Shown: piece by piece, positions 1-5,801 of the stretch | Position numbering within the stretch: position 1 is the stretch's first letter | How the letters are laid out: every line of letters starts with the position of its first letter | NCBI GenBank assembly: GCA_900313545.1 | Contig: OMRS01000028.1 | Coordinates: 1-5,801, forward strand | Source of the DNA: an uncultured Eubacteriales bacterium | GTDB lineage: Bacteria > Bacillota_A > Clostridia > Christensenellales > Aristaeellaceae | DNA: 5,801 nt | Direction: 5' to 3' | Notes under the pieces: generated by a model | Told to the model about the DNA's origin: nothing | What the model saw: the letters and a program-made list of their open reading frames with translations, nothing else | Databases searched by the model: none | Translations under genes and position numbers: made by a program

Positions 1-2859
1 CCGGACAAGAAGGCCCTGCTGCATGAAGCCGGGAAAAGCCCGGTGGAGGGCAGCGAAAATGTGACCCGGCGCATCGAGGAAATGCTGGGGCTCAACTGCG
101 TCCAGTTCCAGCAGATCGTCATGCTGGCCCAGGGGGAATTCAGGAAATTCCTGGATGCAGGCAGCGATGAACGCAACAGGATTCTGGGCAAGCTGTTCGA
201 CAATCTGCCCTATGTGCGCTTTGAAAAGCGGCTGAAGCGCTGTGAGGAGCGGATGCAGGAGGAGCGCAGGGAATACAGGGCGGAGATCGAGCGGACGATG
301 AAGGGGCGCTTCATGATGCCGGAGGGGCTGGATGAGGCGGGGGAAGCCTGCTTTGCCCCGGATTACCCGGGACTTGAGGAATCCCTCTCGGAGCTGGTTG
401 AAGCGGATGAAGCCGAACTGGCCAGGCTGAATGAGGCCTGCCTCAGAACCCGTGAGCAGCAGACCCGGATGGCCCAGGAGCGGGCCGTTGCGCAAAGGCA
501 GAACCAGAGTCTGGACGATCTTCGGACCAAACAGGCGAGGGTGGCCGGGCTGGCGCAAAGGGACGGGGAGATCAGGGCGCTTGAGGGGGCCGTGGATGCT
601 GTGGACCGGGCGCTTCACAAGGTCTCTCCGGTCATTGCCCGGCTGGCGGAGAAGGAAAAGGAACAGCGCAACGCACAGCGCCGCATGGACCAGCTGAAAA
701 GGGATGTCCTCAGCCAGCAGAAGCAGCTGGAATCAAGCCGCAGGGCATGTGAACAGGCGGAGGGGACCCAGCCGAAGATTGACCAGCTCGCGGCCCAGAT
801 CACCGGACTGACCAGGATCCTTCCGGAGTATGATGCCTGCGCCCTGCTGGAGGCGGAGCTCACAAGCCAGCAGGCGCTGGAGAAGAGCAGCAGGGAAGAG
901 CTGGAGACGGTGAAAACGCGGCTGCAAAAGGGCAAAACACGCCTTCAGGATATCGCTCAGGAGCGCATCCCCCTGCGGGAGGCCGGTGTGCTGAAGGAAA
1001 AATGGACCCAGGAGGGAAAACAGGCCAGGCAGGCGTATGACAGAATCTCCGGAAAGAAGGCAGGTCTGCTGGTTGAACGTGAAAATGTGCTTTCCTCGGA
1101 AAACAACCTGGCGCTGCAGATTCAGGCGTGCCGGAAGGCACAGGCGGAGGCTGAAAAGCAGGGGGAGCGGCACAGGGAGCTTTACCAGAGGTTCCTTGGG
1201 AGCCAGGCCCAGCAGCTTCGCGCGGAACTCGCGCAGACCCTCCTGACCGAGGAGCAGACCCTGTGCCCGGTATGCGGTCAGCAGGTGCACCGGGGTCATG
1301 TGCTGCCGGCTGCGCAGGAAGAGGCGCCCACCCGGGAACAGGTGGAGCAGGCCCGGGAGAGAATGGAGGCCGCCCAGAAGGCGCAGAATGAAAGCCTGAG
1401 GCAGCTGGAGGGCGCCAGATCCGCCCTTGAAGTGCTCCGCGGCAAATTTGTGCAGAATTCGGCGGAGTGCCTTGGCAACCCCGGGGTGACCTGGGAGGAG
1501 CTTCGCAGCGGGGAGCTTCTGAAGGAAGAGGCCCTGCGGCTGGATGCGAAGGTGAAGGAATTCAGGGCGCAGTACCAGAGCGCGGACAGGCAGGTCAAAC
1601 AGGACAGCGCCCTGCAGAAGGAGGCGGAGGAGCTGACCGCCCGGATTCAGGGGGATGAGGCGCTGCAGCAGCAGAAGGAAGAGGTTTTCCGCAATGCCGG
1701 CAACGAATGCGCGAAGCTCTCGGCACAGCTGAAGGAAAAGCAGCAGCATCTGCAGTATGCTTCGGCGGATGCGGCAAGGGAGACGCTGAAGGGCTGGGAA
1801 AAGGAACGCAGGAACCTGTCGGATGCCCTGACCGCGGCCCGGGAACAGATGAAGAAGGATTCCAACAGCCTGTCCCGCACGGAGGGCAACCTGGCCACCT
1901 CGCAGGAGCTTGTGCGCAGGCAGGATGAGGAGCTTGCGCTTTTGCGCAGGGAGCTGGAGCAGGCGGTGGAGGATGCGGGCTTTGATTCCCTGAAGAGCGC
2001 TCAGGAAGCCCTGGTGCCGGTGGGAAGCGCCAATGGCGAAGCCTGGCTGAAGGGGCGCCGCCAGGAGATCAATGCCTTCCACCAGGACCTGACGGCTGCA
2101 AGACAGAGCGTGGAGGACCTTCAGAAGTCTACGGAGGGATTTGTCTATGCGGACCTGCCTGCCATGGACCTGGCGCTCCGCGGGATCCAGGAGCAGCTGG
2201 GTGTCCGTGAAAAGGAGGCCAAGGAGGTTGACCGGCGCGCGGTCAACCACAGGGAGGTGCGTGATCTGGTGAAAAGGGTCCGGGCACTGCTGCGCAGGGA
2301 CGAGGATGCCTATCGGGAGATCCAGCTCCTTTCGCGCCTGGCCAACGGCACCAGCAATGAGGAGGGCGGAAAACTCACCTTTGACCGGTATGTCATGGGC
2401 GCGGCTTTCCGGGACATCCTCAGGGCCGCCAATTTCAGGCTGTCGGTCCTCAGCGGGGGAAAGTATGAGCTGCTGCACCGTACCGGCGGGAACGCAGCCA
2501 GCCGCGCGGCGGGGCTGGACATCGACGTGCTGGACAATGTGACGGGGGAGAGCCGAAGGGCGGGTTCCCTGTCAGGCGGTGAATCCTTCCAGGTGTCCAT
2601 GGCGCTGGCGCTGGGCCTGTGGGATGTGGCCACGGCCAGGGCCGGAGGGCTGCAGATGGACGTCATGTATATCGATGAAGGATTCGGGTCCCTGGACGAC
2701 AGCGTGCTGGATCGGGCGATTTCCGTTCTGGACGCGCTGGCGGGCGGCAACCGCCAGATCGGGATCATCTCCCATGTCCACAAGCTGGAGGAAAGCATCC
2801 CCCGGAAGCTGGTGGTGGAAGGCACGGAGACGGGCAGCCGGATCCGGCCGGTTTTGTAG
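1..2859 (+). CDS. sbcC: Exonuclease subunit SbcC (Rad50-like SMC-type ATPase), 5'-truncated by the window edge
   Basis: This is the ATPase subunit of SbcCD, which with the Mre11-like nuclease SbcD cuts DNA hairpins and processes blocked double-strand ends in the cytoplasm. The frame is open from base 1, so the gene starts upstream; 952 codons are visible. Against a usual SbcC length near 1,000-1,050 residues, roughly 60-100 are missing, including the Walker A loop. Codons below are counted from base 1. The Q-loop region MLAQGEF is at codons 41-47. A long Gln/Glu/Lys/Arg-rich coiled coil follows, broken by the zinc hook CPVC at codons 422-425, with arms of about 350 residues on each side. The C-terminal ATPase half has the signature LSGGE (857-861), Walker B YIDE (890-893), D-loop SLDD (897-900) and H-loop His at 925. 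All visible catalytic motifs are intact, so the gene looks functional. The GTG at 43 is an internal Val codon, since conserved SbcC-like sequence continues upstream of it. The stop is TAG. sbcD is expected upstream, out of view. Confidence 0.96.
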   Translation, partial: PDKKALLHEAGKSPVEGSENVTRRIEEMLGLNCVQFQQIVMLAQGEFRKFLDAGSDERNRILGKLFDNLPYVRFEKRLKRCEERMQEERREYRAEIERTMKGRFMMPEGLDEAGEACFAPDYPGLEESLSELVEADEAELARLNEACLRTREQQTRMAQERAVAQRQNQSLDDLRTKQARVAGLAQRDGEIRALEGAVDAVDRALHKVSPVIARLAEKEKEQRNAQRRMDQLKRDVLSQQKQLESSRRACEQAEGTQPKIDQLAAQITGLTRILPEYDACALLEAELTSQQALEKSSREELETVKTRLQKGKTRLQDIAQERIPLREAGVLKEKWTQEGKQARQAYDRISGKKAGLLVERENVLSSENNLALQIQACRKAQAEAEKQGERHRELYQRFLGSQAQQLRAELAQTLLTEEQTLCPVCGQQVHRGHVLPAAQEEAPTREQVEQARERMEAAQKAQNESLRQLEGARSALEVLRGKFVQNSAECLGNPGVTWEELRSGELLKEEALRLDAKVKEFRAQYQSADRQVKQDSALQKEAEELTARIQGDEALQQQKEEVFRNAGNECAKLSAQLKEKQQHLQYASADAARETLKGWEKERRNLSDALTAAREQMKKDSNSLSRTEGNLATSQELVRRQDEELALLRRELEQAVEDAGFDSLKSAQEALVPVGSANGEAWLKGRRQEINAFHQDLTAARQSVEDLQKSTEGFVYADLPAMDLALRGIQEQLGVREKEAKEVDRRAVNHREVRDLVKRVRALLRRDEDAYREIQLLSRLANGTSNEEGGKLTFDRYVMGAAFRDILRAANFRLSVLSGGKYELLHRTGGNAASRAAGLDIDVLDNVTGESRRAGSLSGGESFQVSMALALGLWDVATARAGGLQMDVMYIDEGFGSLDDSVLDRAISVLDALAGGNRQIGIISHVHKLEESIPRKLVVEGTETGSRIRPVL

Positions 2860-2867
2860 AGCAAAGG

Positions 2868-2876
2868 AAAGGAGAT
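2868..2876 (+). promoter_or_regulatory. Ribosome-binding site of the DUF218 gene
   Basis: AAAGGAGAT lies in the 27-nt gap between the sbcC stop and the ATG at 2887. The AGGAG core ends 12 nt before the ATG, a little longer than the usual 5-9 nt. No other ATG, GTG or TTG occurs in frame between the sbcC stop and 2887, so this site supports 2887 as the start despite the spacing. With no promoter visible in the gap, it suggests translation from a message shared with sbcC. Confidence 0.65.
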
Positions 2877-2886
2877 CACGGGAAAG

Positions 2887-3696
2887 ATGGAAACGGACAG
2901 AAGCAACAGAACCCGCCTCCGCAGGTATTTCGGAAACGTGCTGCTGATACTGACGATCGGCTTTACCGTGCTGCTGACGGTGCAGATGCTGCGGCGGGCT
3001 TCCCGTGTGGTGCTCAGGGATGACGTCATTCTCGTCCTCAGGTATGAACTGGTCTTCTGCGCCGGATGGATTCTGCTGGCGCTGGTCATTCGTCTGGGCG
3101 GCATCAGGCTCCCGGGCCGCATCGGACAGCTGATCGGGAGAATCCTGAAGGGGGCGCTGATGGTCTACGGCGTCGTATCCATGGTGTTCCTGGGAAGCAT
3201 TATCGCGGACGGGCTGACTTCAGATGCGGTGCCCTGCAGCACGGTCGCGGTGCTGGGCATGGCCCTGGAGGACGGAAAACCGCCCCGGGACCTTGAGCTG
3301 CGTGTCCATACAGCTGCCGGTTATGCCCGCAGGGTCCCGGGGGCGCAGGTGATCGTCACCGGCGGGAACGCGGGTGAAAACGGGGAAACGGAGGCCCGGG
3401 TGGGGAAAAGGCTGCTGATGGCGGAGGGCGTTCCGGAGGAAAGGATCCGGCTTGAGGAAAAGGCCGCAGATACCCGGGAGAATTTCATGTACCTGGCCCG
3501 GATGGTCAACCCTGCGGAGGAACTGGTGGTGGTGACCAGCAACTACCACATGGAGCGGGCGGTGACGATTGCGGCCAGCCAGGGCTTTACCCATGTCAGA
3601 AGGCTGCCGGCACCGGCCAACCTGTGGACGTTCGGCATGAACCTGATGTGGGAAGGAATCATGAAGCTCGACAGGATCCTCAACGGGATGCCCTGA
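2887..3696 (+). CDS. Membrane-anchored DUF218 (YdcF/SanA-like) protein
   Basis: This 269-residue protein belongs to the DUF218 family, which includes E. coli YdcF, SanA and ElyC. Some members affect envelope integrity or bind nucleotide-type ligands, but no general reaction is established, so I assign no substrate. Three hydrophobic segments lie at about residues 15-35, 54-72 and 88-109. The DUF218 domain follows from about residue 118: VLGMALEDGKPP with a following Arg (122-139), VIVTGG (155-160), GETEA (166-170), the GVPEERI stretch (181-187), DTRENF (195-200) and VTSNYHMERA (216-225). These are the family's conserved blocks in the expected order, so the domain looks complete. The topology suggests a membrane protein with the domain after the third segment; the side of the membrane is not certain. 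It starts 27 nt after sbcC and is likely its operon partner by position only. The stop is TGA. The family call is secure; the function is unknown. Confidence 0.9.
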   Translation: METDRSNRTRLRRYFGNVLLILTIGFTVLLTVQMLRRASRVVLRDDVILVLRYELVFCAGWILLALVIRLGGIRLPGRIGQLIGRILKGALMVYGVVSMVFLGSIIADGLTSDAVPCSTVAVLGMALEDGKPPRDLELRVHTAAGYARRVPGAQVIVTGGNAGENGETEARVGKRLLMAEGVPEERIRLEEKAADTRENFMYLARMVNPAEELVVVTSNYHMERAVTIAASQGFTHVRRLPAPANLWTFGMNLMWEGIMKLDRILNGMP

Positions 3697-3734
3697 AGCT
3701 TTGCAGCACCCCGGCAGAGGGAGGAGAATCGCGG

Positions 3735-3750
3735 GAAGCGCATGCGCTTC
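3735..3750. repeat. Perfect 16-bp palindrome
   Basis: GAAGCGCATGCGCTTC reads identically on both strands, 38 nt after the DUF218 stop. In RNA it would form a 6-bp stem with a CAUG loop. No T-run follows, so it is not a standard terminator. It could be a protein-binding dyad, an mRNA 3'-end stabilising hairpin, or chance in GC-rich DNA. Confidence 0.5.
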
Positions 3751-3760
3751 GGGGAGGCGG

Positions 3761-3800
3761 CCGGGACAGCCTGACGGGCTGCGCAGCTCCTGAGTCCCGG
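3761..3800 (+). repeat. GC-rich inverted repeat, possible 3'-end hairpin
   Basis: CCGGGAC (3761-3767) pairs with GTCCCGG (3794-3800). Inside, AGCC (3768-3771) pairs with GGCT (3777-3780) around a 5-nt loop, and a competing self-complementary GCTGCGCAGC lies at 3778-3787. A run of only four T occurs 10 nt downstream (3810-3813). A weak or factor-assisted terminator for the sbcC-DUF218 operon is possible, but the form is not canonical. Confidence 0.35.
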
Positions 3801-3864
3801 GGCGCAGGGTTTTGCGAAGACGCCTGCGGGGGATCCTTCCGCCCTTCAGGGGAGAAGCCGGCAA

Positions 3865-3914
3865 TTGACATTCAGGAACATTCGTTGACAGCCAGATACA
3901 CACTATGATACAAA
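3865..3914 (+). promoter_or_regulatory. Putative sigma-A type promoter with a doubled TTGACA box
   Basis: A perfect -35 hexamer TTGACA occurs at 3865-3870 and again at 3885-3890, in the only AT-richer patch of the interval. For the second box, TACAAA (3909-3914, 4/6 match to TATAAT) sits at an 18-nt spacing. A better -10 match, TATGAT (3904-3909, 5/6), is only 13 nt away, which is too short. No good -10 suits the first box. Transcription from here would give a leader of about 220 nt before the secreted-protein gene. The exact -10 and start point are uncertain. Confidence 0.5.
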
Positions 3915-3975
3915 CAATGCGCTGAGACTTCATTTCAGGCCGGATGAGGAGAAACTCGCCGCCCGGTCAGAAACC

Positions 3976-4077
3976 CCCGTTTCGACGGGCATGAAGGCCT
4001 GGAATGACAGATCTGCGCTGCCGGCAGAACCGGCAGGGACGCGGTGGACGGGAGGGTGCTCCGGCTGCCAAAGCACC
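3976..4077 (+). other. Structured 5' leader with three consecutive short hairpins
   Basis: Between the putative promoter and the secreted-protein gene, three inverted repeats follow one another. CCCGT/ACGGG (3976-3980 with 3985-3989) closes a TTCG tetraloop. CTGCCGG/CCGGCAG (4018-4024 with 4030-4036) has a 5-nt loop. GGTGCT/AGCACC (4055-4060 with 4072-4077) has an 11-nt loop. I could not match them to any riboswitch family I know. They may regulate or stabilise the mRNA, or simply reflect the GC-rich sequence. Confidence 0.35.
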
Positions 4078-4129
4078 GGAAACGCCGATCCCTTCCCCGG
4101 GTTCGCATCACCGCATTCCATCTATTTAG

Positions 4130-4136
4130 AAAGGGG
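4130..4136 (+). promoter_or_regulatory. Ribosome-binding site of the secreted-protein gene
   Basis: AAAGGGG lies 8 nt before the ATG at 4145, an optimal spacing. It fixes the start in agreement with the signal peptide that begins right at that ATG. Confidence 0.8.
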
Positions 4137-4144
4137 TACCTGTA

Positions 4145-5575
4145 ATGAAAAGACTTGTTTCATGTCTGCTGGTCGTTATGATGCTCTTCTCTGCCGTCAG
4201 CTCCTTTGCTGAGCCGGCAAGAATCGCTCGGAAGAGCAACGTGCTGATCAAGTTCCTGGATGAAACCGATTTCAAAACGAAGGACATTGCCCTGCAGTTT
4301 GAGTCCGGGGACGCCTCTTCCGATATCGTGTTCCGTGCGGAGAATGACAACATTCACCTGGTCACGCGTACCGGCGGCAAGCAGGAAGGCCACATTCAGC
4401 TGGATTCCGGCAGCATCTATGTGGACTCCGAGGATTCCGTGACGATGCTGCGCTACTCCACGGTTGGCGCGGTCATGGAGGATGTCGTCAAGCAGCTGGA
4501 TGCCATGCTGACCCAGGTTGTTGAGAGCATTCCCAAGGAAATGATCCCTTCGGATGCGGAGATCAGGAACTATGTCAGGCAGCTCGGCATTCTGGCGTCC
4601 ATGGAAGCCGCTCAGCAGGAGGCGGATGCCGCCACCCTGAGCTCTGCCGCACTGTCCTTTGTCAACAAGTTCAAGCCGGAATACGTTCTGGATGTGAAGC
4701 AGAACGCCGGCTCTGTGGAGATCAGCCTGCGCAGCGAGGCCTTTGCCACCGCGCTGTCTGAAGCGGTTGACGAAATGATGTCCAACCGTGCCCTGGCAGA
4801 ACTGGTGGACCGTCGTGCCAGACTGGAGGGCGGCATGTCCTTTGCCCAGATTCAGAAGGACTGGCTGAAGAACCGCGAAGCCACCCTGGAAGCCATTCGC
4901 AACATCAGGAGCACCGAAACCATCGAGGCCAACGGCCACAGCGTTTCCCACTTCGAAATCAGCGAACAGAATTCTGAAAAGGGCGCCCTGTGCTTCGACA
5001 CGGATTCCTTTGTCAATGTCGAGTCGGGCGAGATTGAATTCAAGGCCTGCATGGGATATCCGAATGAAGATCCTGCCGTGCTCTATGAATTAACCCTGAA
5101 CCCGTATTATTACCGGGAGAAGGTCACCGCCGGAGATTCCATGGCTGAAGTGAGGGCCAATATCGATTACGGCAGGATCACCGACGGAAAGCTCATCTCT
5201 GTGGTGGAAGGAAAAGAGAACCTGAGAGTGGACTTTGGACCGGACTATCTGTACGCAAAGGGACCCAAGGGCGGTATCAGCACCTCTGTTCGTGAAACCT
5301 GGACGGGCAAGATCCGTTACGTGCTCGTGGCGGAGAGTGCCAAGGGTGAGGAAGTCGCCCTTACCTTTGATTTCTATGAGGATGGCGACAGCCTTGTGTG
5401 CGAGATGTTCTCCGGCAATGCTGAGAATTCCCTGAAGATCAAGCTCAGCAGGATTGACAGAGTGGACATCAGGGACCTGAGCACTTCGGAAAAAATCAAC
5501 GAGATCACGGCTGAAGACATCAAGGCCATGCTGGAAAGCATTTCGATGCTGCTGGGCAGCTCTGAAACCAAGTAA
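4145..5575 (+). CDS. Secreted protein of unknown function with a Sec signal peptide
   Basis: I do not recognise this 476-residue protein. It opens with a Sec signal peptide: KR, a hydrophobic core (about residues 4-19), then SSFA before Glu23, with likely cleavage after Ala22. The only early Cys (7) is too close to the N-terminus for a lipobox, so export as a soluble protein is more likely than a lipoprotein. Beyond residue 22 there is no transmembrane segment, sorting motif or cell-wall repeat. By eye the mature chain alternates: strand-like residues 30-105, a helical block 106-176, strands 178-196, a second helical block 197-254 with many Glu/Arg/Ala, a long strand-rich part 258-440, and an acidic C-terminal helix 452-472. 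There are three mature Cys (283, 302, 419) and no catalytic motif that I can identify. A lipid- or ligand-binding beta fold (LolA/LppX-like) is a loose guess from this pattern only. The gene appears to be its own transcription unit. The stop is TAA. Confidence 0.88.
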   Translation: MKRLVSCLLVVMMLFSAVSSFAEPARIARKSNVLIKFLDETDFKTKDIALQFESGDASSDIVFRAENDNIHLVTRTGGKQEGHIQLDSGSIYVDSEDSVTMLRYSTVGAVMEDVVKQLDAMLTQVVESIPKEMIPSDAEIRNYVRQLGILASMEAAQQEADAATLSSAALSFVNKFKPEYVLDVKQNAGSVEISLRSEAFATALSEAVDEMMSNRALAELVDRRARLEGGMSFAQIQKDWLKNREATLEAIRNIRSTETIEANGHSVSHFEISEQNSEKGALCFDTDSFVNVESGEIEFKACMGYPNEDPAVLYELTLNPYYYREKVTAGDSMAEVRANIDYGRITDGKLISVVEGKENLRVDFGPDYLYAKGPKGGISTSVRETWTGKIRYVLVAESAKGEEVALTFDFYEDGDSLVCEMFSGNAENSLKIKLSRIDRVDIRDLSTSEKINEITAEDIKAMLESISMLLGSSETK

Positions 5576-5587
5576 CACAAGCAAATC

Positions 5588-5623
5588 ATCCCCTGGATCC
5601 TTGAACAGGATCCAGGGGATTTT
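5588..5623 (+). terminator. Intrinsic (rho-independent) terminator
   Basis: A perfect 13-bp stem, ATCCCCTGGATCC (5588-5600) with GGATCCAGGGGAT (5608-5620), encloses a 7-nt loop TTGAACA. TTTT (5620-5623) follows directly, its first T shared with the stem. It begins 12 nt after the stop of the secreted-protein gene and would end its message. The T-run is short, but the stem is very strong. The flanking A-run on the left (5583-5585) gives little support for bidirectional use. Confidence 0.9.
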
Positions 5624-5648
5624 CATATCTCCCCTCACGGCCCTGCAG

Positions 5649-5683
5649 CCGGAGGGGAACAGGGATACGTCCTGTACCTCCGG
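5649..5683. repeat. Two-stem imperfect hairpin downstream of the terminator
   Basis: CCGGAGG (5649-5655) pairs with CCTCCGG (5677-5683). Inside, ACAGG (5659-5663) pairs with CCTGT (5671-5675) around a 7-nt loop, with a 3-nt/1-nt internal loop between the two stems. No T-run follows on either side. It could belong to the leader of a downstream gene outside the window; the function is unknown. Confidence 0.4.
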
Positions 5684-5801
5684 GGAAGGAAGCGCCTGAG
5701 CGCTGTGCAGGGGAGGAACAGGGAGGTGCTTTTCTCCGCCGGAAATCCCGAAGGCCCGGAGGGACATCTGAACATCCGTGGAAGAGTGAACGGGCAGGCG
5801 A

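Larger units (their letters stand above)
3697..4144. other. Long non-coding interval with inverted repeats, a putative promoter and a leader
   Basis: These 448 nt separate the DUF218 gene from the secreted-protein gene. Short open frames cross the stretch on both strands, but none has a good ribosome-binding site together with a recognisable protein. The first half (3697-3860) is very GC-rich and holds the palindrome at 3735-3750 and the inverted repeat at 3761-3800. A more AT-rich patch at 3862-3918 carries two TTGACA boxes. The remainder (3915-4144) looks like a structured 5' leader. I found no canonical terminator (GC stem directly followed by a T-run) for the upstream operon. Confidence 0.7.

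Noticed and set aside
43..45. GTG as the start codon of the sbcC gene
   Set aside because: The frame stays open to base 1. The visible part also lacks the N-terminal Walker A region, so the true start lies upstream of the window.
733..2478. Long open frame of 581 codons on the minus strand
   Set aside because: It lies wholly inside sbcC, antisense to its coiled coil. The Leu/Gln/Arg-rich translation mirrors the GC-rich coiled-coil codons, and it has no recognisable domain.
2310..3122. Minus-strand open frame of 270 codons across the sbcC-DUF218 junction
   Set aside because: It is antisense to two well-supported genes, and its Ser/Arg/Pro-rich translation is typical of a shadow frame.
3624..3908. 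Plus-strand open frame of 94 codons spanning the end of the DUF218 gene and the non-coding interval
   Set aside because: Its start is buried in the DUF218 gene without a ribosome-binding site, and its low-complexity translation crosses the inverted repeats and the TTGACA boxes.
3865..3912. CRISPR-like or satellite repeat array
   Set aside because: There are only two imperfect 20-bp units with no spacer between them, so a promoter or operator explanation fits better.
4145..4210. Lipoprotein signal in the secreted protein, from LVSC at residues 4-7
   Set aside because: Only three residues precede that stretch, so there is no hydrophobic core before the Cys. The core follows it and ends in an ordinary Ala-type cleavage site.
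3991..4212. Plus-strand open frame of 73 codons in the leader
   Set aside because: It has no ribosome-binding site, overlaps the start of the secreted-protein gene in another frame, and has no recognisable domain.
5090..5767. Minus-strand open frame of 225 codons reaching into the 3' non-coding end
   Set aside because: It runs through the strong terminator hairpin and antisense to the secreted-protein gene, and its translation has no recognisable domain.

Overview
The window looks like ordinary chromosome from a GC-rich bacterium, most likely a Firmicute of the gut or rumen Clostridia type. The reasons are strong AGGAG/AAAGGGG ribosome-binding sites, a plain Sec signal peptide on a protein with no outer-membrane features, and an SbcC of bacterial type. 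The exact lineage cannot be read from this sequence; a Christensenellales/Aristaeellaceae-like or Oscillospirales-like genome is only a guess. No mobile element, CRISPR array, tRNA or rRNA was found. All genes are on the + strand.

Layout. (1) Positions 1-2859 hold most of sbcC, the large ATPase subunit of the SbcCD (Rad50/Mre11-like) DNA repair nuclease. Its N-terminus, with the Walker A motif, lies upstream of the window. (2) After a 27-nt gap, 2887-3696 encodes a small membrane protein with three N-terminal hydrophobic segments and a DUF218 (YdcF/SanA-like) domain. It is probably co-transcribed with sbcC. (3) Positions 3697-4144 (448 nt) carry no convincing gene. They contain several GC-rich inverted repeats, a tandem pair of TTGACA boxes that probably marks a promoter, and a structured leader of about 230 nt. 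(4) Positions 4145-5575 encode a secreted 476-residue protein that I do not recognise, closed by a strong intrinsic terminator at 5588-5623. (5) The last 178 nt hold one more imperfect hairpin and, at the very edge, a sequence faintly like the start of a T-box leader.

How the parts fit. There appear to be two transcription units: the end of an sbcC-DUF218 operon (sbcD is expected upstream, out of view), and a single-gene unit for the secreted protein with its own promoter, leader and terminator. Nothing ties the secreted protein to DNA repair. I see no clear undescribed multi-gene system. The points most worth a second look are the unrecognised secreted protein and its repeat-bearing promoter and structured leader.
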